Source: Vreelandella olivaria (lineage in GTDB: Bacteria; Pseudomonadota; Gammaproteobacteria; Pseudomonadales; Halomonadaceae). From it: DNA of 64,000 nucleotides. How positions within the stretch are numbered: position 1 is the stretch's first letter; every line of letters begins with the position of its first letter. Below are positions 18,346 through 29,034 of this stretch, in pieces. The stretch spans positions 48,172 to 112,171 of the forward strand of contig NZ_JALPZO010000028.1 in the NCBI RefSeq assembly GCF_023507745.1, written 5' to 3'. A model generated the notes under the pieces. It searched no databases and had not been told where the DNA came from. It saw only the letters and a list, made by a program, of their open reading frames with translations. The position numbers were made by a program, and so were the translations under genes.

Positions 18346-19728
18346 ATGTCAGCTGATGCTGAGTATGAATATGATTTATTTGTGATTGGTGCCGGGTCGG
18401 GGGGTGTGCGTGCAGCCCGGATGGCAGCAGCGGCAGGAGCCCGGGTAGCGGTGGCAGAAGACCGTTACCTGGGAGGAACCTGTGTCAATGTTGGTTGCGT
18501 ACCTAAAAAACTGTACTCTTACGCGGCGCACTTTCATGACAGTTTTGATGATGCGATAGGCTATGGCTGGCAACTGCCAGGGCCTGCTTCGCTTGACTGG
18601 GCAACGCTGCGTGACAATAAAACTAGCGAAATTAAACGCCTGAATGGCATTTACCAGCGCCTGTTGGAAGGCGCTGGCGTTACCCTGTTCAATGCCCGGG
18701 CTAAACTGAGTGGGCCGCATAGCGTTGATTTGGCAACAGAGGAGGGGAGCACTCAGGTGTCCGCCAGACAAATCCTCCTGGCGACCGGTGGATGGCCTTG
18801 GACACCTGACTTTCCTGGTAGCGAATATGCACTGAATTCTAACCAGATATTTGACCTTGATAGGTTCCCAGAGCGCTTTCTGGTTCTAGGGGGGGGCTAT
18901 ATTGCTGTTGAATTTGCCAGTATTTTTAATGGGTTAGGTAGTGAGTCCCATTTAATCTATCGGAATGAATTATTTTTAAAGGCGTTTGATCAGGAAGTTC
19001 GTGAATTTACCCGTGATGAGATGGCCAAAAAGGGAGTCAAACTTCACTTTGGTACGAATATCAAGCGTATAGAGCCTCATGGTGCGGCACTTAACGTCTA
19101 CCTCACCACGGGAGAGTTGCTGGAAGTGGACGCAGTGCTCGCAGCGACTGGGCGTAAGGCCAACACGCAGGGGCTGGGGCTTGAAACATTAGGTATCGAG
19201 CTGGATGAAAACGGTAAAATTCCCGTTAATGAACGCTATGAAACGCGAGTCCCTTCTATCTTGGCGCTGGGGGATTTAACCGACGGCCCTGAATTAACAC
19301 CTGTTGCTCTGGCCGAAGCCATGCAGTTGGTTGACCATCACTTCAATCATACTGAACCAATGCCGCTGGATTATACGACCATTCCAACGGCGGTGTTTTG
19401 CCACCCCAATATCGGAACTGTTGGCCTTTCTGAAGAAGCCGCGCGAGAGAAATTTGCCAGCATCCGTATTTATCGCACCGACTTTAAGCCTATGAAGCAC
19501 ACGCTTTCAGGCAGTACAGAACGCATGCTAATGAAGCTTATTGTGGATGATGCAACTGACGTGGTGGTGGGGGCACATATGGTGGGTGAAGAGGCCGGCG
19601 AACTGATTCAGGGCATTGCGATTGCGGTAAGAGCGGGGCTCACAAAGAACGATTTTGATCGCACGGTAGGCATTCACCCGACAGTAGCTGAGGAGTTTGT
19701 CACGATGCGAACCCTCTCACGCTATTAA
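18346..19728 (+). CDS. gor: Glutathione-disulfide reductase
   Basis: A 460-residue FAD flavoprotein. It has the N-terminal FAD motif VIGAGSGGVRAARMAA, the redox disulfide GGTCVNVGCVPKK, the NAD(P)H-binding motif VLGGGYIAVEFASIF, and the dimer-interface HPTVAEEFVTM with the catalytic His. The CxxxxC spacing and HPT motif place it in the glutathione reductase group rather than lipoamide dehydrogenase. It recycles GSSG with NADPH. A strong intrinsic terminator follows, separating it from the ectoine operon. Confidence 0.93.
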   Translation: MSADAEYEYDLFVIGAGSGGVRAARMAAAAGARVAVAEDRYLGGTCVNVGCVPKKLYSYAAHFHDSFDDAIGYGWQLPGPASLDWATLRDNKTSEIKRLNGIYQRLLEGAGVTLFNARAKLSGPHSVDLATEEGSTQVSARQILLATGGWPWTPDFPGSEYALNSNQIFDLDRFPERFLVLGGGYIAVEFASIFNGLGSESHLIYRNELFLKAFDQEVREFTRDEMAKKGVKLHFGTNIKRIEPHGAALNVYLTTGELLEVDAVLAATGRKANTQGLGLETLGIELDENGKIPVNERYETRVPSILALGDLTDGPELTPVALAEAMQLVDHHFNHTEPMPLDYTTIPTAVFCHPNIGTVGLSEEAAREKFASIRIYRTDFKPMKHTLSGSTERMLMKLIVDDATDVVVGAHMVGEEAGELIQGIAIAVRAGLTKNDFDRTVGIHPTVAEEFVTMRTLSRY

Positions 19729-19749
19729 GCTGATTTTTACTCTTCATTT

Positions 19750-19772
19750 GGCGGGCACCTGCCCGCCTTTTT
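19750..19772 (+). terminator. Intrinsic terminator after gor
   Basis: GGCGGGC at 19750-19756 pairs with GCCCGCC at 19761-19767 across the loop ACCT, followed by TTTTT. This is a textbook rho-independent terminator on the plus strand. Confidence 0.92.
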
Positions 19773-19901
19773 AAGCTCGCGCTATTAAAAGGTTGATCTA
19801 AACTGCTATGTGGGCACGCCAGCTAAAGCCTCTGGGTACAAGCTTTTAATCCAGTTGATAACGAAAAATTATGGAAAATAAAGCAGAGGATAATATGGTT
19901 T

Positions 19902-19930
19902 TTGAATTGCTAATAATCCGCTGTTATAAT
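19902..19930 (+). promoter_or_regulatory. Sigma70-type promoter of ectABC
   Basis: A -35 hexamer TTGAAT (19902-19907; four of six consensus bases) and a perfect -10 hexamer TATAAT (19925-19930) are separated by 17 bp in an AT-rich stretch. The -10 ends 32 bp before the ectA ATG. Ectoine operons in Halomonas are known to be osmotically controlled from promoters in this place. Confidence 0.8.
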
Positions 19931-19962
19931 AAGCGCCAAATTCGCTACAGCGAAGCATAACC

Positions 19963-21887
<1,925 letters not shown>

Positions 21888-21957
21888 TAACGCTGTGGTT
21901 ACCACGTTTAATAAATATGCGGCTCCATAGCGGGCCGCCTTTAAATGGAGCTTAAGT

Positions 21958-22353
21958 ATGATCGTTCGCAATCTTGAAGAAGCACGTAAAACGGATCGCT
22001 TGGTAACAGCTGAGAATGGCAACTGGGATAGCACGCGTCTTGTCCTGGCAGAAGATAACGCGGGTTTCTCATTCCACATTACCCGTATTTTCCCTGGTAC
22101 TGAAACACATATACATTACAAGCACCACTATGAAGCCGTTTTTTGCTATGAAGGCGAAGGCGAAGTGGAAACGCTTGCCGATGGTAAAATCTGGCCTATC
22201 AAAGCCGGGGATATTTACCTGCTTGACCAGCATGATGAGCATTTGCTGCGTGGTAAGGAGAAGGGCATGACGGTGGCCTGTGTCTTCACGCCACCCATCA
22301 CCGGTAATGAAGTGCACCGCGAAGATGGTTCTTACGCGCCTGCTGAAGATTGA
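21958..22353 (+). CDS. ectC: EctC, ectoine synthase
   Basis: A 131-residue cupin protein beginning [16 protein letters not shown], the standard EctC start. The metal-binding region lies in [18 protein letters not shown], and the [10 protein letters not shown] run closes the barrel. It cyclises N-gamma-acetyl-diaminobutyrate to ectoine. The ATG has GGAG upstream. The 70-bp ectB-ectC gap holds a small GCGGC/GCCGC hairpin at about 21916-21935 of unknown effect. A terminator follows. Confidence 0.97.
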   Translation: MIVRNLEEARKTDRLVTAENGNWDSTRLVLAEDNAGFSFHITRIFPGTETHIHYKHHYEAVFCYEGEGEVETLADGKIWPIKAGDIYLLDQHDEHLLRGKEKGMTVACVFTPPITGNEVHREDGSYAPAED

Positions 22354-22391
22354 TCCCCAGAAGTTCGCTAGAGATTCTGGCGTGATGAAAG

Positions 22392-22421
22392 GCAGCCATG
22401 CACATTTGCAGGCTGCTTTTT
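22392..22421 (+). terminator. Intrinsic terminator of ectABC
   Basis: GCAGCC (22392-22397) pairs with GGCTGC (22411-22416), and TGCA pairs with TGCA inside the same stem around the loop CATT. TTTTT follows at 22417-22421. Confidence 0.9.
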
Positions 22422-22647
22422 GCCGTTGGATATGCAGGAGAATTATCTGGCTTTTTTGAAACGGACGTACTTTCACTGCAAGCTGTTAGGGCGTTATCGT
22501 TGCATTTGATGTTATGCTTTGGTTCGCATAATATATATTATGTTAAATACAATGAAAACCGATGATGAAAACACACTGCTAAGTTGGACAATTGGTCTCC
22601 CTTCTCCTTATCATTCGTGCTCATATTGTCCAAGGATATCACTCGTT

Positions 22648-23484
22648 ATGCGCCCAGGTGTTTTGTGGCTAATGGCTGGTTTGTCGCTCTCGTTCGCAGG
22701 CTGTGCCGTTACCCAGCCAGAATCTAATGAACCCCCGCCGTTGAGCGAAGCGTCATTCAATGCCCGCATCCTTGAACTTGAAAACGCATTAACACTCCAA
22801 TGCAGCACAGCCAGATCACTGCAGGAGCGTCAGCTTAATCAGCAGCAGGTACTTACTGCTGACATGCGTGAGGTTGGCAGCTTGTTACGTTATTTGCGTA
22901 AAGACGTCGCCAGCCTGGAAGCGCGTGGCGAGGAGCCTGTTATTATTCGTGAAGAGTGTGCAGTGGAAAGCGCTGAAGACAGCAAAACACTGCTTGGGCG
23001 AAGTGAATGGGTGGGCTTGCCCAGTATTGGTACCTATCTCAAGGCACGAGTGGACTCGGGAGCCAACACCTCATCACTATCAGCCTCGGATATCACACGT
23101 TTTGAGCGAGATGGTGAAAACTGGGTACGCTTTAAGCTTGCACTCAATGATGATGATGTCGTTGTTGAGCAGACACGTGATGAATGGATAGAGGCACCTA
23201 TTCAGCGCAGGGTGCGCATTGTTCAGGCATCAGGCGAAGAATCACGCCCGGTGATCTCGTTACTGATGACGCTGGGACCCATCCGTGAGAATGTCGAATT
23301 TACCCTGAATGATCGAACCCATCTGGATTATCCTGTTTTATTGGGGCGCCGGTTTATGATGGATATTGCCACGATTGACGTATCCCAAACCTACATTCAC
23401 AAGCGACCTGAATTTCCTGGCGGTGAACCAGCCGAACAAGCTGCAGATGATGAAGCAGCTGATCAAGATGATACAGAAGAGTAA
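22648..23484 (+). CDS. Retropepsin-like (RimB/'ATP-dependent zinc protease' family) lipoprotein
   Basis: A 278-residue lipoprotein: the signal peptide ends in the lipobox SFAGC (Cys19). A short coiled segment follows (about residues 30-90). The C-terminal domain, from about residue 115, belongs to the family named putative ATP-dependent zinc protease. It carries the aspartic-protease-like motif ARVDSGANTSSLSA with one Asp, and LLGRRFMMDIATIDVS near its end. Such domains resemble retropepsins and may act as dimers. ATG 22648 is chosen over 22519 because the signal peptide begins there. The Asp/Glu-rich tail is unusual. It is the first gene of a three-gene set with the transglutaminase-7TM and ATP-grasp genes. 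Confidence 0.8.
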   Translation: MRPGVLWLMAGLSLSFAGCAVTQPESNEPPPLSEASFNARILELENALTLQCSTARSLQERQLNQQQVLTADMREVGSLLRYLRKDVASLEARGEEPVIIREECAVESAEDSKTLLGRSEWVGLPSIGTYLKARVDSGANTSSLSASDITRFERDGENWVRFKLALNDDDVVVEQTRDEWIEAPIQRRVRIVQASGEESRPVISLLMTLGPIRENVEFTLNDRTHLDYPVLLGRRFMMDIATIDVSQTYIHKRPEFPGGEPAEQAADDEAADQDDTEE

Positions 23485-23522
23485 CTGCACTCCCCTGCCG
23501 CTTTTCGCTGAAAGGAATCTTC

Positions 23523-25046
23523 ATGTCACGGCTACCCTTTTATTTAATCGTTGGTTTTTTACTGGTGGCAGGAATTGCGACCAGTGTCCACAGACATATG
23601 CAGTTTGAAATCCCCTGGGTGCCAGGTGAGCAGCGGCAAGTTTGGGAAATCGAAGCCGTCATTAACTTTAATGCCCAGAATGGGCCTGTTCAGGTTGATC
23701 TGGCGCTGCCATCGCACCAGGCTGGCTATCGTGTGCTCACGGAAAACACGGCCTCATCCGGGTATGGGCTGGCCTATCAGGCGGATGAACTGGGACGCCA
23801 GGCGCAATGGACAATACGCGAGGCCGCCGGTAGCCAGCAGCTTTACTATTCTGTTCAGATGCTGGTCTCTCCGGATGCCCGCGCTCCAGCACAAACGCCG
23901 CCTGGGCTCTCCTCCCCACCACCTTGGGAGAGCCCGTATGACACTGCTGCCAGCCAACTGATTGATCGCGCCTGGGCGCGAAGTGCTACCAATGCCACGT
24001 TTGCAAGAGAGTTGATTCTGGATATCAACGGTGAACGGCAAGGCGAAAATGCACGTTTGCTGCTTACCCAAGAGCAGCCCTCAGCACTGATTGTGCGGCT
24101 ACTTAATCAGGCGGGCGTGCAGGCCAGAGAAGTGAGTGGCTTGCTGCTGGAAGATGGACGTCGGCGTCAGTCATTAAGTAGCTGGATTCAGGTTTTTGAC
24201 GAGCAAGGCGAGCGTTGGGCTATCTTTAATCCGCTAACGGGTGAACAAGGCAAGCCGGAAAACTTACTGCTTTGGGAAACAGGTGGACGCGCCGTATTGG
24301 AAGTCCAGGGGGGAACGAATTCCCGTGTCAGCTTCTCTATGCTGACCCATCACCAGCCAGCCTCTGCGGCGGTTCGTAACCACTATTCAGAAGATACCCT
24401 GCTAAACTTCTCTATTCATAGCCTGCCACTGGAAGAGCAAGCGCTATTCCAGACTATTCTGCTAATACCGATTGGCGCCCTGGTGGTGGTGTTCCTGCGT
24501 GTGCTGGTAGGGATTAAAACGTCCGGTACGTTTATGCCCGTCTTAATTGCGCTGGCGTTTATTCAAACCACGCTACTGACAGGCCTGATCGGCTTCCTGT
24601 TAATTGTAGCGGTAGGCCTGATTATCCGTAACTATTTGTCTTATCTTAACCTGCTTCTTGTGGCAAGGGTGTCGGCGGTCATCATAACGGTTATCGCCAT
24701 TATCTCCATCTTTACCGTGTTGGCTTACCGTATGGGCCTGAGTGCCGGCCTTACCGTGACCTTCTTCCCCATGATCATTCTTGCCTGGACCATTGAGCGG
24801 ATGTCCATTCTATGGGAGGAGGAAGGCCCTAAAGAAGTATTGATCCAGGGCGGAGGAAGTCTGCTGACTGCGGTGCTGGCTTATCTGGCCATGAATAACC
24901 CATGGGTGCGCCATATCACCTTTAACTTCCTGGGGGTGCAGCTCATCCTGATGGCGCTGATTCTGTTGTTGGGTAATTACACTGGCTACCGTCTGCTGGA
25001 GCTACGTCGCTTTAAACCCATTACTGATGACGAGAAGCCGTCATGA
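23523..25046 (+). CDS. Inactive transglutaminase domain fused to a 7TM domain
   Basis: A 507-residue membrane protein. An N-terminal helix (about residues 5-22) is followed by a periplasmic domain of about 290 residues, then seven hydrophobic helices from about residue 310 to 490. The periplasmic part aligns by pattern with transglutaminase-like folds, but the Cys and His positions are not kept: the expected nucleophile region reads ALIVRLLNQAGVQAREV and the His region reads LSSWIQVFDEQGERW. It is therefore probably a binding domain. The family is known as inactive transglutaminase fused to 7 transmembrane helices. The stop overlaps the next gene's ATG (ATGA), showing tight coupling to the ATP-grasp ligase. 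Confidence 0.83.
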   Translation: MSRLPFYLIVGFLLVAGIATSVHRHMQFEIPWVPGEQRQVWEIEAVINFNAQNGPVQVDLALPSHQAGYRVLTENTASSGYGLAYQADELGRQAQWTIREAAGSQQLYYSVQMLVSPDARAPAQTPPGLSSPPPWESPYDTAASQLIDRAWARSATNATFARELILDINGERQGENARLLLTQEQPSALIVRLLNQAGVQAREVSGLLLEDGRRRQSLSSWIQVFDEQGERWAIFNPLTGEQGKPENLLLWETGGRAVLEVQGGTNSRVSFSMLTHHQPASAAVRNHYSEDTLLNFSIHSLPLEEQALFQTILLIPIGALVVVFLRVLVGIKTSGTFMPVLIALAFIQTTLLTGLIGFLLIVAVGLIIRNYLSYLNLLLVARVSAVIITVIAIISIFTVLAYRMGLSAGLTVTFFPMIILAWTIERMSILWEEEGPKEVLIQGGGSLLTAVLAYLAMNNPWVRHITFNFLGVQLILMALILLLGNYTGYRLLELRRFKPITDDEKPS

Positions 25047-26041
25047 GCTGGTGGAAAAACTGGACATGGCCCACGCGTTTGCGCGACAAGGGAATTATCG
25101 GCATGAACCGGCGTAACATCCGCTACATCGGTCGTTATAACTCCCGCCACCTATACCCTCTTGTTGACGACAAGTTGAAGACCAAGTTACTGGCCCAGCG
25201 CTACGGCATTACTACCCCAGAGCTGATTGGCACCGTCACTACGCAGTTTGGTGTCAAGCATATTAGTGAGATGTTGGTGGGCCATAACGGCTTCGTGATC
25301 AAGCCGGCCAAAGGCAGCGGCGGTAAAGGCATCCTAGTGATTGAGAAAGTGGAAGACGATGCCTTTGTCAAGCCGAGTGGTGCCCACCTTTCGATTGAGG
25401 ATGTCGAGCGCCACGTCTCCAACATATTGTCCGGGCTCTACTCTCTAGGTGGCTCGCCAGACGTTGCTGTCATTGAAACACTGATCAATTTTGATGACAG
25501 CCTGTTGGCTTATACCTATGAGGGTGTGCCTGATATCCGGGTCATCGTCTTTAAAGGCTATCCGGTGATGGCCATGATGCGGCTTTCCACCGCCGCGTCT
25601 GATGGTAAAGCGAACCTTCACCAGGGCGCTGTAGGAGTAGGTTTGAATATTGCAACAGGTGCCGCCCTGCGCGGGGTTCAGTTTGACCGGCCCTGTTTTA
25701 TCCACCCCGATACCGGGCATGATCTGGCAAGTCTGGTTGTGCCACAGTGGAATACACTGCTTCATTTGGCTGCAGGCTGTTATGAAATGACTGGGCTTGG
25801 CTATCTGGGTACCGATATGGTGCTGGATCGCAAGCATGGGCCGATGTTGCTGGAGCTGAATGCCCGCCCTGGCTTGGCGATACAGATGACCAATGGTGAA
25901 GGGTTACGCCGACGCCTCGATCTAATCGAACGTCAACCTAACGGCGTCTCTGTTGCAGATCGGGTGGCATTTGCCCAGCATCACTTTGCCCGGCAGAGCG
26001 AGCTGGTAGAAACGCCTGACACTGCCTCTGCAAGCGCGTAG
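25043..26041 (+). CDS. RimK-related alpha-L-glutamate ligase-like ATP-grasp protein
   Basis: A 332-residue ATP-grasp protein. The ATP-binding loop is FVIKPAKGSGGKGILVIEK, and the metal and catalytic end reads MLLELNARPGLAIQ. Related ligases (RimK, CphA, glutathione synthetases) add amino acids, often glutamate, to a peptide or small acceptor; the acceptor here is unknown. The N-terminus IGMNRRNIRYIGRYNSR is typical of this RimK-related subgroup. It overlaps the transglutaminase-7TM gene by 4 bp. The cytoplasmic ligase, membrane sensor-like protein and periplasmic protease-like lipoprotein look like one pathway across the inner membrane. Confidence 0.85.
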   Translation: MSWWKNWTWPTRLRDKGIIGMNRRNIRYIGRYNSRHLYPLVDDKLKTKLLAQRYGITTPELIGTVTTQFGVKHISEMLVGHNGFVIKPAKGSGGKGILVIEKVEDDAFVKPSGAHLSIEDVERHVSNILSGLYSLGGSPDVAVIETLINFDDSLLAYTYEGVPDIRVIVFKGYPVMAMMRLSTAASDGKANLHQGAVGVGLNIATGAALRGVQFDRPCFIHPDTGHDLASLVVPQWNTLLHLAAGCYEMTGLGYLGTDMVLDRKHGPMLLELNARPGLAIQMTNGEGLRRRLDLIERQPNGVSVADRVAFAQHHFARQSELVETPDTASASA

Positions 26042-26072
26042 ACTACGCTGACGACGTGCAATGAGTTGCTTT

Positions 26073-26519
26073 ATGACTGAAGCCAATACGCTACTGCAAC
26101 AAGCGGAGTCTCAGTGTTATACCAAAGGCGTCCGATTTACGCCTATACGACGCCGTGTACTTGAGCTGATTGCAGAAAATGGTGGGGGCTTAAAAGCCTA
26201 TGATCTGTTGGATCAACTCTCCACTGAACATGCCGCTGCGCGGCCACCTACGGTATACCGTGCTCTTGAGTTCTTAATCGATCAGGGGCTTGTACACCGC
26301 ATTGAGTCTCAAAATGCCTACGTTGCCTGCGCATGCCCGGAACATACCCACGGATTCCAGCTGCTGATTTGTCGGCAGTGCGGATACGTCGAAGAGCTGC
26401 ATTTAGATGCGATAAGTGACAAACTGGCCCAGTTGGCCAAACAGCAAGGGTTTAATGTCGAACGTCAAACGATTGAGCTCCAGGGGCTCTGCCAAAATTG
26501 TCGGGAATCGGGAGCATAG
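26073..26519 (+). CDS. zur: Zur, zinc-responsive Fur-family repressor
   Basis: A 148-residue Fur-family regulator. The winged helix covers about residues 15-85 (RRRVLELIAENG...PPTVYRALEFLIDQGLVHRIES). The structural zinc site is formed by two CxxC pairs, Cys100/Cys103 and Cys140/Cys143. ACACPEHTHGFQLLIC matches Zur more than Fur. It should repress zinc uptake and zinc-sparing genes when zinc is high. ATG 26073 is chosen; ATG 26061 is also in frame. It lies 31 bp after the ATP-grasp gene and 2 bp before the hisI-type gene. Confidence 0.9.
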   Translation: MTEANTLLQQAESQCYTKGVRFTPIRRRVLELIAENGGGLKAYDLLDQLSTEHAAARPPTVYRALEFLIDQGLVHRIESQNAYVACACPEHTHGFQLLICRQCGYVEELHLDAISDKLAQLAKQQGFNVERQTIELQGLCQNCRESGA

Positions 26520-26521
26520 CC

Positions 26522-26989
26522 ATGCCTTGTTATGAGCAGTTGGAACCAACCAAGCTTTTCAAAGCACTGGAGTCTGCCAGCCCTTCCGATACGTTGCCCC
26601 ATCTAGCCACTCTCTTGGATGCGGTGCGTTTTAACGAAACTGGCCTGCTACCTGCCATTGCCCAACAACACGATACGGGCGAAGTGCTCATGATGGCATG
26701 GATGAACCGCGAGGCACTGGAAGAAACCCTCTCTACACACCGCGTTTGCTACTACTCCCGCTCGCGTAAAAAGCTGTGGCGCAAGGGGGAAACATCTGGT
26801 CAGCAGCAGCAATTGATCTCTGTAGCACTGGACTGCGATGGTGACACCCTGCTGCTCCAGGTGGATCAAACCGGGCCAGCCTGCCACACTGGCCGCCGCA
26901 GTTGCTTCTACCTGACATTGAGCCAAGAAGGGTCAGTTATTAACAGTGAGCCGCTGATAGACCCTGCAACCCTCTACAGTAACAAGTGA
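26522..26989 (+). CDS. hisI: Phosphoribosyl-AMP cyclohydrolase (HisI type) with N-terminal extension
   Basis: A 155-residue protein. The catalytic core has the metal motif DCDGD (Cys105, Asp104/106/108) and ACHTGRRSCF (Cys121, Cys128), so the expected zinc and magnesium ligands are all present. PRA-CH opens the purine ring of phosphoribosyl-AMP in histidine synthesis. The first 32 or so residues are extra compared with standard HisI. It is not in a his operon: it sits 2 bp after zur and directly before yidD, which suggests a zinc-linked second copy. Whether the genome has another hisI cannot be seen from here. Confidence 0.85.
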   Translation: MPCYEQLEPTKLFKALESASPSDTLPHLATLLDAVRFNETGLLPAIAQQHDTGEVLMMAWMNREALEETLSTHRVCYYSRSRKKLWRKGETSGQQQQLISVALDCDGDTLLLQVDQTGPACHTGRRSCFYLTLSQEGSVINSEPLIDPATLYSNK

Positions 26990-27328
26990 ATGGTCAGGGC
27001 GTTAAAGGCAGTGCAGCGGCTTCTTTCCCGTTTGCTGGCGGGTGTGATGGTGTGTTTCGTGCGCGTGTACCAATATACCATCAGCCCGCTTTTAGGGCCG
27101 CGCTGTCGCTTCTGGCCCAGTTGTTCCTCTTACACCATTGAGGCCATCCAGGTGCATGGTCCCATCAAAGGTGGGTGGATGGCTGCCAAGCGAATTATTA
27201 AGTGCCACCCTGGCCATCCCGGCGGTATGGACCCTGTGCCGGGGGGGCGCAGCGAACAATTGTGTAAAGAAGATGCCGCAGACAGTGACGTGCCAGCAGA
27301 GAAGCGCAGCCATCACTCCTGTCGTTAA
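26990..27328 (+). CDS. yidD: YidD membrane protein insertion efficiency factor
   Basis: A 112-residue protein with the YidD core [35 protein letters not shown]...[18 protein letters not shown], including the conserved Cys residues. YidD sits at the inner face of the membrane near YidC/Sec. It is usually encoded between rnpA and yidC. Here its ATG directly abuts the hisI stop (TGA ATG). The C-terminal tail of about 25 residues is polar and poorly conserved. It may be a second, relocated copy. Confidence 0.88.
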   Translation: MVRALKAVQRLLSRLLAGVMVCFVRVYQYTISPLLGPRCRFWPSCSSYTIEAIQVHGPIKGGWMAAKRIIKCHPGHPGGMDPVPGGRSEQLCKEDAADSDVPAEKRSHHSCR

Positions 27329-27339
27329 AAAGAAAAAAG

Positions 27340-27756
27340 TTACGCTTGCTGAGCAATCTGGTAGATACGTTCCAACATAGCGTGCAGGCCATTACTTCTT
27401 GTTGGCGACAGGTGTTTATCCAGGCCTAAATCCTGTAGGAAATGTGGCTCGGTACGTCTAATTTCCTCTGCGGTGCGTTCGCTATAGATTCTGAGCAGTA
27501 CCGCAATCAAACCGGATACAATCGCTGCATCGGACGTGGCTTTGAAAATAAGCTGCCCCCCCTGCTCTTCATGGCGCATCCATACGTTGGATTGACATCC
27601 CTGAATCTTAAACTCTTCCGTTTTATACGCTTCAGGGAAGTCAGGCAGTTGCTTGCCCATATCGATAATGTATTGATATCGATCCATCCAATTATCGAAC
27701 ATTTCAAATTCCTCAACTAGCTCTTGTTGAGCCAATTCTGCGCCCGACATGCTCAT
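27340..27756 (-). CDS. sufE: SufE-family cysteine desulfuration protein
   Basis: A 138-residue protein with the SufE/CsdE signature YKTEEFKIQGCQSNVWM; the Cys accepts sulfur from a cysteine desulfurase (SufS or CsdA) for Fe-S cluster assembly. ATG 27756 has AAGGGAG upstream; an ORF start at 27804 would overlap the recombinase gene region and lacks a good site. No sufS or other suf gene lies beside it. It faces yidD with only 11 bp between. Confidence 0.9.
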   Translation of the reverse strand: MSMSGAELAQQELVEEFEMFDNWMDRYQYIIDMGKQLPDFPEAYKTEEFKIQGCQSNVWMRHEEQGGQLIFKATSDAAIVSGLIAVLLRIYSERTAEEIRRTEPHFLQDLGLDKHLSPTRSNGLHAMLERIYQIAQQA

Positions 27757-27790
27757 GGCGACTCCCTTAGGGTTAAAAAAGTGTGACTTA

Positions 27791-28993
27791 TTATAACGGC
27801 TCAATACGCGCTTTTGGGGCTGTTCCTCCTAATCGATGTCGTTGCTGTTCGCGATGCCACTCGGCCTCTTCGCTATGTAAATAACGCGTTGTGGTATCCA
27901 GCCTGGCGTGGCGTGCGCTCTCTGCCAGATAGCGCAGACTTACGCCTGATTGCGCTTGGTGGGTAATCGATGTATGGCGAAGCCAATGGGGAGTAGCTTG
28001 CCGCAACGCGCTGATATACGCAGGTTTTCCGTTTTGAGCTTCCAGTGCTTCTGCGGCATCGGTAAACGCACCTTTAATCAGTCGATACAGCTGGTTGTCA
28101 CTAATCCTGCGTTGTTTGTCCAGTGCGCGAATAACCGGTGACTGCTCCTGGTGTTCGGGCAGGCCGGGTAATCCTAGTGCCCCCCGCCACTGTCTCAGGC
28201 AAGTCAGCATATCGTCGGGCACAGGGATTCGGGCCAGCTTGCTGCCCTTTCCAACCACCACCCACCACCAACGCCCCTCACTTTGCTGGAAGTCTAGCAT
28301 TTGTGTATTCGCCATTTCGCTGATACGAGGGGCCAGCAGGTAAGCGAAAGCAAAAATAAACCGGCGCCGGGCATGCTCGTAAAGCGCTCGGCTACTCTGC
28401 TCATGTGGCGGTTGGTTGATCCATTGCCAAAGCCACTCCCATAGCTCACGTTCGAAATAACGCTCGATGCGTTGGATTTGGTTATTGAGCCGACGGGACT
28501 TATCACGCATTAGCTTAAACGGATTACGGCTGACCCATCCCGCCTCTACCAGCCAATCAAACAGGCCTTGCAGGATAACGAGACTTTGGCGGCGGCTGGC
28601 AGGAGAAAGCCCTCCCCGGAAAGGTCGCCAATTTGGGTGATGGCGCGGTTTGGTTGGCCCAACCCAATATTCAGACGGCTGTGGGTCCATCAGGAAATTT
28701 TCAAATTGACGCAGTATCTCCCGGTCTACGTGGTTTAGCTGCTTATTTTCTCTACTCAGCCAAAGTAACAGTCGCTCTGCTTCCCGGCGGTAGCTTTTCA
28801 AGGTTTGGGGGCTGTCTTGATACTCTGCAAGCCATGCAGCAACCGCCTGAATATCATTTTGGGCAGCGATATGCAGATCAGTATTAACCAGGTTGTGTTG
28901 TTCCACCGGCAGGAGCGGCCACGTTAATGCCGTGCCAAGGGTGCTGCACTGCCTAATATTTACCGATGAGCCGCCCTTTTTGTCATCATCCAC
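27791..28993 (-). CDS. Tyrosine recombinase (site-specific integrase)
   Basis: A 400-residue tyrosine recombinase with an N-terminal SAM-like core-binding domain (about residues 45-150) and a C-terminal catalytic domain (about residues 170-390). The active-site set is complete: Arg in LLAPRISEM, Lys in VVVGKGSKLARIPV, His-x2-Arg in HWLRHTSITHQ, and the last His/Tyr in ARHARLDTTTRYLHSE. The start is GTG 28993 with AAGGG 7 nt upstream. It is divergent from the KfrA-like gene over 207 bp of AT-rich DNA. It is longer than XerC/D (about 300). No phage genes surround it, so it looks like a stand-alone recombinase. Confidence 0.88.
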   Translation of the reverse strand: MDDDKKGGSSVNIRQCSTLGTALTWPLLPVEQHNLVNTDLHIAAQNDIQAVAAWLAEYQDSPQTLKSYRREAERLLLWLSRENKQLNHVDREILRQFENFLMDPQPSEYWVGPTKPRHHPNWRPFRGGLSPASRRQSLVILQGLFDWLVEAGWVSRNPFKLMRDKSRRLNNQIQRIERYFERELWEWLWQWINQPPHEQSSRALYEHARRRFIFAFAYLLAPRISEMANTQMLDFQQSEGRWWWVVVGKGSKLARIPVPDDMLTCLRQWRGALGLPGLPEHQEQSPVIRALDKQRRISDNQLYRLIKGAFTDAAEALEAQNGKPAYISALRQATPHWLRHTSITHQAQSGVSLRYLAESARHARLDTTTRYLHSEEAEWHREQQRHRLGGTAPKARIEPL

Positions 28994-29034
28994 TGCGACA
29001 CCCTTTTGTTTCCATTAACTTATACGGTTTTTCA

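Noticed and set aside
21888..21957. Sigma54 promoter before ectC
   Set aside because: No TGGCAC-N5-TTGC match was found; only a small hairpin is present.
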